Below are positions 37,345-42,336 of a DNA stretch of 42,336 nucleotides, piece after piece. Source of the stretch: Lysobacterales bacterium. Lineage in GTDB: Bacteria > Pseudomonadota > Gammaproteobacteria > Xanthomonadales > SZUA-5. The stretch is taken from NCBI GenBank assembly GCA_022841325.1, contig JALHRS010000051.1, positions 1-42,336 of the forward strand, read 5' to 3'. A model generated the notes under the pieces. That model was given only the letters and a program-made list of their open reading frames with translations, did not search any database and was not told the DNA's origin. How positions within the stretch are numbered: position 1 is the stretch's first letter; each line of letters opens with the position of its first letter. The position numbers and the translations under genes are program-made.

Positions 37345-37497
37345 GTGAGTCAGCGTCGCGCCAGCGCCAGTCGCAAGACCCGCTCCCGGGCGAGCATCCT
37401 CGGCACCCAGTATGCGAATGTGGAACGCTACACGGTGCGGGCGCGGAACTCGCGGGCCAGCTTGCAGTCCAAGCCTGCACTGACGGAAGAGACTCCG

Positions 37498-38535
37498 ATG
37501 CGCGCTTTCCGACTCCCGCGGATTCTGGCTGGTGAAACCGCTGCACCCTTGATGCTGGTGGCAGGCACTCGACTGGAAGCCCTGCGGCTGTTGCCGCTGC
37601 TGCGGCTGCTGCGGGCCCAGAGTCGTGGCGACGGTGCCCTGCTGGTCGACACCGGCGAGTCCGGTGCCGAGGTGCGCGAAGCGCTGCGCGAACATGGGCT
37701 GGCTCCCGATCTGCGATTGCCCGGTGCCAGCGGTACCAGTGCGGCGGCTTTTGCGCTGCTGCGTCTGGCCCTGCGTCTGCGCCCGGCGCTGATCGTCGCC
37801 GGCGGTGCCTCGCGCAGCGGACTGGCCGCGGCCATCGGCGCTCGCGGGGCCGGCATCGGCAGCGCCCTGATCGCCTCCAGCGCCGACAGCGCGCCACGCT
37901 TGCGCTGGCGCCTGCTGGCCGGTCTGTGCACCTGGTTCTACGTCGGCCAGGAAGCGCCGCCTATGGAACTGCCGCGTGGGCGGGCGCTGCAGACCGGCGA
38001 TCCGCTGTTTGATCTGTGCCGCGAACAATGCGAAGCCGTCGGCAGCGGCCCGGAATCCACGCTGCCACGCGCGGTGCTGGCCAGCAGCCTGCTGGTGGCG
38101 GATGGCCAGCGCCTGGTCGAAGCCATCCTCGAGCGCCATGGCGATCTGCGGATCGACTGGGTCGCGGCACCGAGTCTGGGCGAGCACGAACTCGATCAGC
38201 GCCTGCGCCGCCTCGGGCAGCTACCGCACTGGCGCCGGCTGGCCCTGCTCCGTCGCGGTCACGCGCTGATCACCGACGATTCCCTGCTGGCGCTCGAAGC
38301 CCGTTGGCTGGGTCGGCATGTACTGTGGATCGGTGCCAGCCCGGCGCCGCGCGGCTGCATCGAGTGCAAGCTCGGCGAAGCCGCCGAGCGCCTGCACCAG
38401 GCCATCGGCCAGACCCTGAGCCCCAATCCCCTGATTGAGGACGGCCGCGCCGCCGCGCGCCTGGCCGCACACCTGCTCGACCGCATCGACCAACGCGCCT
38501 TCGCCGGCCTGCTGACCCGCGTACGCCCGCGCTGA
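37498..38535 (+). CDS. WecB-like (UDP-GlcNAc 2-epimerase-fold) protein, activity uncertain
   Basis: 345 residues from ATG 37498, which has GGAAGAG 6 nt upstream; a GTG at 37345 would add 51 residues of basic, unstructured sequence. The first half recalls the non-hydrolysing UDP-GlcNAc 2-epimerase start: GTRLEALRLLPLLRLLRAQ, VDTGESGAEVREALREHGLAPDLRL, LRPALIVAGGASRSGLAAAI where WecB has the VHGDTTTTLA segment. The catalytic Asp/His/Glu residues of WecB (HVEAGLRT) have no match (RGAGIGSALIASS). The second half keeps the general layout (ALLRRGHALITDDSLLALEARWLGRHVLWI, like the epimerase segment that binds UDP). I infer a GT-B-fold protein with lost or changed activity. It starts 153 bp after tex, probably co-transcribed. 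Confidence 0.65.
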   Translation: MRAFRLPRILAGETAAPLMLVAGTRLEALRLLPLLRLLRAQSRGDGALLVDTGESGAEVREALREHGLAPDLRLPGASGTSAAAFALLRLALRLRPALIVAGGASRSGLAAAIGARGAGIGSALIASSADSAPRLRWRLLAGLCTWFYVGQEAPPMELPRGRALQTGDPLFDLCREQCEAVGSGPESTLPRAVLASSLLVADGQRLVEAILERHGDLRIDWVAAPSLGEHELDQRLRRLGQLPHWRRLALLRRGHALITDDSLLALEARWLGRHVLWIGASPAPRGCIECKLGEAAERLHQAIGQTLSPNPLIEDGRAAARLAAHLLDRIDQRAFAGLLTRVRPR

Positions 38536-38566
38536 CTTTTCGGGTGACCGCGGCCAAGAGCTTGGG

Positions 38567-38866
38567 CGCAGAGAACGCCGAGGAAAAGCAGAGAGAACGC
38601 TGAGAAGAGCATTCCTGATGAAGGATGGCTGCTTCCACTTGATCTACTCCCCCGAGTTTTCTCCGCGGCAACGGTTCTCGATCATTGTGCGGGCTGCGCC
38701 CGCGATCGCTTTCCGCAATCTGACAGAAATCGCGGGCAGAGCCCGCTCCCACAGGGCGAAGAGTCGCGCCATCTGCTCGCCGGCAAGTGGGACTCGCTTC
38801 GTTCCAGTCCAACAAGCAGTCTTCTTTTCTCTGCGTTCTCTCTGCTTTTCCTTGGCGTTCTCTGCG
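38567..38866. repeat. Long inverted repeat of the GAGAACGC family
   Basis: Arm 38567-38607 (GCAGAGAACGCCGAGGAAAA then GCAGAGAGAACGCTGAG) is complementary, with few mismatches, to 38821-38866 (CTGCGTTCTCTCTGCTTTTC then CTTGGCGTTCTCTGCG). The arms are built from short repeated GCAGAGAACGC words. Related elements lie at 41752-42012 and 42098-42183. Confidence 0.93.
38689..38746. repeat. Palindromic repeat GCGGGCTGCGCCCGCGAT
   Basis: Arm 38689-38706 (GCGGGCTGCGCCCGCGAT) pairs with 38729-38746 (ATCGCGGGCAGAGCCCGC), followed by TCCCACA. It is the same broad family as the GTGGGAGCGG palindrome at 21762-21837, here nested within the larger inverted repeat. Confidence 0.9.
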
Positions 38867-38920
38867 TGCTGCTCTTTGTACCGAACCGCCGGAAGTGCAC
38901 GGTTTTCGCCAGGTAGAAGC

Positions 38921-41635
38921 CTAGTGCGCCTCATCCCAGTTGGCGCCGATGCCGACATCGACCACTAGCGGCACCGCCAGTTCGGCGGCGGCGGCCATGC
39001 GTTCGGCGATGCCGTCGCGGTACTGCGAGAGCCGATCCTCGCGGATTTCGAACACCAGTTCGTCGTGCACCTGCATCAGCATGCGGATTTCGTCCTGATG
39101 CGGCGCCAGCCACTGGTCCATCTCGATCATCGCCCGCTTGATGATGTCGGCGGCGGTGCCCTGCATGGGCGCGTTGATGGCGGCGCGTTCGGCGCCCTGG
39201 CGGGCGGCGTAGCTCTTGGCGCGGATGTCCGGCAGGTACAGACGGCGGCCGAACACGGTTTCCACGTAGCCCTGATCGCGGACCTTGCGCCGGGTGGCAT
39301 CCATGTACTCGCGCACGCCGGGATAGCGCGAGAAATACAGATCCACATAGTCCTGGGCCTCGCCGCGTCCGATGCCGAGCTGGCGCCCCAGACCAAAGGC
39401 GCTCATGCCGTAGATCAGGCCGAAGTTGATGGCCTTGGCGGCGCGGCGCTCATTGCTGCTGACCTCGTCCGGGGTCTTGCCGAAGACCTCGGCGGCGGTG
39501 GCGCGATGGATGTCCTGACCCTGCTTGAAGGCCCGCAACAGACCGGCATCACCCGACAGATGAGCCATGATCCGCAGCTCGATCTGGGAATAGTCGGCCG
39601 CCAGCACCAGCCAGCCCCTGGGGGCGATGAAAGCCTGGCGGATGCGCCGGCCCTCGGGCGTGCGGATCGGGATGTTCTGCAGATTGGGATCCGAGGAGGA
39701 CAGCCGCCCGGTGGCGGCGACCGCCTGATGGAAGCTGCTGTGGACGCGGCCGCTGTCGGGATTGATCAGCTCCGGCAGCTTGTCGGTGTAGGTGCTCTTG
39801 AGCTTGGCCAGCGAGCGGTAATCAAGGATCTTGCGCGGCAGTTCGTCGGCATCGGCCAGCTCTTCCAGTGACTCTTCATTGGTCGAGGGTTGCCCGCCCG
39901 GCGTGCGCACCTTCACCGGCAGGCCGCGCTCCTCGTACAGCACCTGGGCCAGCTGCTTGGGCGAATCCAGGCTGAAGGGCCGGCCGGCAATGGCGTGCAC
40001 CTCGTCCTGCAGCTTGATCATGGCATGACCGAGTTCGCTGCTCTGGGTGCGCAGCAGGGCGCCATCGATCAGCACCCCGGTGCGTTCCATCCGCGCCAGC
40101 ACCGGCGCCAGCGGCATCTCGATCTCGCTGAACACCCGCGCCAGCGTCGGCTCGGCCTGCAGCTGCGGCCACAGTGTTCGATGCAGGCGCAGGGTGACAT
40201 CGGCATCTTCGGCGGCGTAGGCGCAGGCCTCATCCAGCCCGACCTGGGAGAAGCTGATCTGACGTGCGCCCTTGCCGGCCACATCGGCGTAATGGATGGT
40301 GTCCACGCCCAGATATTTCTTCGCCAGCGCGTCCATGTTGTGCTGACTGGCGGTCGAATTCAGCACATAGGATTCGAGCATGGTGTCAAAGCGAAAACCG
40401 GCCACGTTGATGCCGTGGCGCATCAGCACATTGATGTCGTACTTGCCGTTCTGGGCGATCTTGGCGCGGTTCGGGTCCTCCAGCAGTGGCTTGACCGCAG
40501 CCAGCACCTGCTCCAGCGGCAGCTGCTGCGGTACGCCGGCATAGTCGTGGCCCACCGGGATGTAGCAGGCGCTGCCGGCTTCGACGGCAAAGGACAGCCC
40601 GACCAGAATTGCGCGCTGGGCATCGACACTGGTGGTTTCGGTATCGAAGGCGAATTCGCTGGCCGCAGTCAGGGCCTTGATCCAGCGCGCCAGATCGGCC
40701 TCGGTGACGATCAGCTCGCGCTTGAGTTCGGCCGGCGCCGCCGGTAGCTCGGCCGCGGCGGCCGGCGTCGCCGATCCCGTCTCCGGCGGCGCGCCGCCGA
40801 GCTCGGTCAGGGCCTGCTTGAAGCCGTAGCGCGCGTACAGCTCCTTGAGCGGCTCGACCGCCGGCTCGGCGACCTTGAGATCGTCGACCGTGACCGGCAG
40901 GGCGCAATCAGTCTTGACCGTCACCAGCTCGCGGTTCAGCGGCAGCCGCGGCAAGGCCGCGCGCAGGTTCTCGCCGAGCTTGCCGCCGAAATCGTCAGCA
41001 TGATCGATGACGCCCTGCAGGGTGTCGTACTGGCCCAGCCATTTGGCGGCCGTTTTCGGGCCGCATTTGTCGACGCCGGGAATGTTGTCGACGCTGTCGC
41101 CCATCAGCGCCAGCAGATCGATGATGCGCTCGGGCGGCACGCCGAACTTGGCCTCCACCCCGGCGCTGTCCAGACGCTCGCCACTCATGGTGTTGAGCCA
41201 GACGATGCCGGGTTCGACCAGCTGGGTCAGATCCTTGTCGCTGGTCGAGATCACCACCTCCAGTCCGGCGGCGCGGCCCTGTTTGGCCAAGGTGCCGATG
41301 ACATCATCGGCCTCGACCCCGGGCTCGCGCAGGATCGGCACGCCCATGGCCTCGACGATCTTCAGCAACGGCTCGATCTGCAGCCGCAGATCCTCCGGCA
41401 TCGGCGGCCGGTTGGCCTTGTAGTCGGCGTACATCTGGTCGCGAAAGGTCGGTCCGGAGGCATCGAAGACAAAAGCCAGATGTTCCGGTCGATCTTCCCG
41501 AAGAATCTTGCGCAGCATGTTGACCACGCCAAACAGCGCACCGGTGGGCTCGCCGGCGGCATTGGTCAGCGGCGGCAGGGCGTGAAAAGCCCGGAACATG
41601 AAACTGGAACCGTCGATCAGATAGAGCGTGGACAT
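38921..41635 (-). CDS. polA: DNA polymerase I
   Basis: 904 residues with all three domains. The 5'-3' exonuclease domain (1-290) starts TLYLIDGSSFMFRAFHALPP and carries GVEADDVIGTLAK and STSDKDLTQLV; the helix-hairpin part is ALMGDSVDNIPGVDKCGPKTAAKWL. The 3'-5' exonuclease domain (about 305-500) keeps FAFDTETTSVDA and AQNGKYDINVLMRHG, so proofreading Asp residues look intact. The polymerase domain has DYSQIELRIMAHLSGD (motif A), RRAAKAINFGLIYGMSAFGL (motif B) and MQVHDELVFEI (motif C). Start ATG 41635. It is flanked on both sides by long inverted repeats of one family. Confidence 0.98.
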   Translation of the reverse strand: MSTLYLIDGSSFMFRAFHALPPLTNAAGEPTGALFGVVNMLRKILREDRPEHLAFVFDASGPTFRDQMYADYKANRPPMPEDLRLQIEPLLKIVEAMGVPILREPGVEADDVIGTLAKQGRAAGLEVVISTSDKDLTQLVEPGIVWLNTMSGERLDSAGVEAKFGVPPERIIDLLALMGDSVDNIPGVDKCGPKTAAKWLGQYDTLQGVIDHADDFGGKLGENLRAALPRLPLNRELVTVKTDCALPVTVDDLKVAEPAVEPLKELYARYGFKQALTELGGAPPETGSATPAAAAELPAAPAELKRELIVTEADLARWIKALTAASEFAFDTETTSVDAQRAILVGLSFAVEAGSACYIPVGHDYAGVPQQLPLEQVLAAVKPLLEDPNRAKIAQNGKYDINVLMRHGINVAGFRFDTMLESYVLNSTASQHNMDALAKKYLGVDTIHYADVAGKGARQISFSQVGLDEACAYAAEDADVTLRLHRTLWPQLQAEPTLARVFSEIEMPLAPVLARMERTGVLIDGALLRTQSSELGHAMIKLQDEVHAIAGRPFSLDSPKQLAQVLYEERGLPVKVRTPGGQPSTNEESLEELADADELPRKILDYRSLAKLKSTYTDKLPELINPDSGRVHSSFHQAVAATGRLSSSDPNLQNIPIRTPEGRRIRQAFIAPRGWLVLAADYSQIELRIMAHLSGDAGLLRAFKQGQDIHRATAAEVFGKTPDEVSSNERRAAKAINFGLIYGMSAFGLGRQLGIGRGEAQDYVDLYFSRYPGVREYMDATRRKVRDQGYVETVFGRRLYLPDIRAKSYAARQGAERAAINAPMQGTAADIIKRAMIEMDQWLAPHQDEIRMLMQVHDELVFEIREDRLSQYRDGIAERMAAAAELAVPLVVDVGIGANWDEAH

Positions 41636-41751
41636 GGCATCGGAGGCTGGAGACCAGCGACAAGACTACGAGCATTTGCGCGGCTGCGCCTGCAGGTGCA
41701 ATCCGTTGCGCTGCGGCGACAACCAAGCCTATCCGCCGCGATTGTCTCAAA

Positions 41752-42012
41752 GCGGAACGCGGAGAACGCAGAGGAACGCGGAGGACACAGAGAGGAGCGG
41801 TTGCTGATGTTGATGAGGCGTGCAGCTTGGCCGGCCAGGAGCAAACCCCGAACATTCAGACCCTGAACGCGTCAAGCGCCGGCCCGGCGCTATCAACTGG
41901 CGTGTCGACAAAAGACCCGAGGCCGGCGTCCGCTGCGGAACGATCGCAGTTCCATCGAGAACGGCTTCTCTCTGCGTTCTTTGCGCATTCTCGGCGTTCT
42001 CCGCGTTTTGAT
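41752..42012. repeat. Long inverted repeat of the GAGAACGC family (upstream of polA)
   Basis: Left arm about 41752-41800 (GCGGAACGCGGAGAACGCAG then AGGAACGCGGAGG) pairs imperfectly with the right arm about 41961-42010 (CTCTGCGTTCTTTGCGCATT then CTCGGCGTTCTCCGCGTTTT). The arms consist of repeated 9-11 nt words, so pairing registers can shift. The interior of about 160 bp shows no gene. Confidence 0.85.
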
Positions 42013-42097
42013 TCTCATCCTGGGCAACCCGCAGGTCCAGACGTTGCGGCCAGGTAGCTTCTGCACCATGGCGCCAACAGCACCCGGCCGATGTCTC

Positions 42098-42183
42098 ACG
42101 CGGAGCCGCGGAGTTCGCGGAGAAGAGCAATCTGTCTCATCTCATCTTTTGGCTGTTCTCCGCGGCCTCCGCGCCTCCGCGTG
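42098..42183. repeat. Inverted repeat of CGCGGAG words
   Basis: Left arm about 42098-42130 (CACGCGGAGCCGCGGAGTTC then GCGGAGAAGAGC) pairs with about 42148-42183 (TTTGGCTGTTCTCCGCGGCC then TCCGCGCCTCCGCGTG), loop of about 17 nt. Shorter and richer in G/C than the other members of the family. Confidence 0.87.
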
Positions 42184-42207
42184 CGCATGCGGTGCAAGGC
42201 ATCAACG

Positions 42208-42336
42208 ATGCCGCTGAGCACGATGGTGGATGCCGGGCGCGCGGACCCGGCCTTCTATGAGGGCTTTCCGAACGTCAAGGAATCTGCGGTGTTTTTTGCT
42301 TTCCGTTACATGAACTTCCGTCGTCGTTGCGGCGAT
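42208..42336 (+). CDS. Possible start of a gene running off the window
   Basis: An open frame of 43 codons from ATG 42208 (or ATG 42223) continues without stop to the end. The residues (MVDAGRADPAFYEGFPNVKE, then FFAFRYMNFRRRC) have a plausible protein composition, unlike the repeats just upstream. No family is recognised and there is no clear Shine-Dalgarno, so this is tentative. Confidence 0.35.
   Translation, partial: MPLSTMVDAGRADPAFYEGFPNVKESAVFFAFRYMNFRRRCGD

Larger units (their letters stand above)
38536..38920. other. 385-bp intergenic region filled by a nested inverted repeat
   Basis: Between convergent wecB-like and polA genes. An outer 41-46 nt inverted repeat (38567-38607 with 38821-38866) encloses about 210 bp, inside which lies a second palindrome (38689-38746). 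No gene is supported; short open frames inside follow the repeat. Confidence 0.85.
41636..42207. other. 572-bp intergenic region upstream of polA with two long inverted repeats
   Basis: No gene supported. It holds inverted repeats at 41752-42012 and 42098-42183, both of the GAGAACGC/CGCGGAG family. About 110 bp next to the polA start are free of repeat and may hold its promoter; I cannot assign -35/-10 boxes. Confidence 0.8.

Overview
The window is about 42 kb of high-GC chromosome from a gammaproteobacterium, most likely of the order Xanthomonadales/Lysobacterales (Lysobacter, Rhodanobacter or Dokdonella-like). The evidence is the housekeeping set (RluE, SelO, YajQ, ArfB, HemN, CydAB, Tex, PolA), very tight packing with ATGA start/stop overlaps, a secreted protein ending in the WYxxxxNGHG-type domains I associate with that order, and several families of short intergenic palindromes. 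The taxonomic call is inference. I see no phage, plasmid, IS transposase, CRISPR, rRNA or tRNA signal.

Layout. 1-1.5 kb: an L,D-transpeptidase-like exported protein and the pseudouridine synthase RluE. 1.6-5.0 kb: a large exported BNR/Asp-box propeller protein. 5.4-7.3 kb: a CPA-type cation/proton antiporter. 7.4-19.8 kb: a signalling region. It has a class III nucleotidyl-cyclase-like protein and a STAS protein on the plus strand. Converging on them is a minus-strand operon of seven genes: a PLP decarboxylase-methyltransferase fusion, an ATP/ADP-translocase-like/HEAT/cyclic-nucleotide-binding fusion, a two-TM HAMP sensor, a lone cyclic-nucleotide-binding-like protein, a second HAMP sensor, a SpoIIE-type PP2C phosphatase with HAMP, and a HemK-like methyltransferase. 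The last six of these seven genes are joined by five consecutive 4-nt ATGA overlaps. Two of the sensors end in regions that look like inactive relatives of the PP2C domain. I read this as a multi-subunit partner-switching system in which a STAS protein is the likely phosphatase target and cyclic nucleotides or adenylates the likely ligands.

20.1-25.7 kb: SelO, then the yajQ-arfB-acyltransferase operon, a small DUF4156-type lipoprotein and HemN. 25.8-32.6 kb: an anchored protein of unknown function, a cyanide-insensitive-type cydAB operon led by a GbsR/MarR-type regulator with a palindromic site at its start, a small lipoprotein, a polytopic membrane protein and a small conserved protein. 32.7-41.6 kb: a tyrosine-decarboxylase-like group II PLP enzyme, Tex, a WecB-like protein of unclear activity, and PolA. 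A possible CDS enters the last 129 bases and runs off the window.

The intergenic spaces are unusually rich in repeats. A composite element occurs three times (4968-5228, 24103-24270, 34662-34869). It consists of G4-prone 7-mer arrays around a long inverted repeat whose arms each contain the palindrome GTCCAGAC-TT-GTCTGGAC. In two of the three cases the G-rich array starts directly at a stop codon and is G-rich in the mRNA sense. Separate families are long inverted repeats built from GAGAACGC/CGCGGAG motifs around polA, GTGGGAGCGG-type palindromes, and an ATTGCGAGCG-type palindrome.
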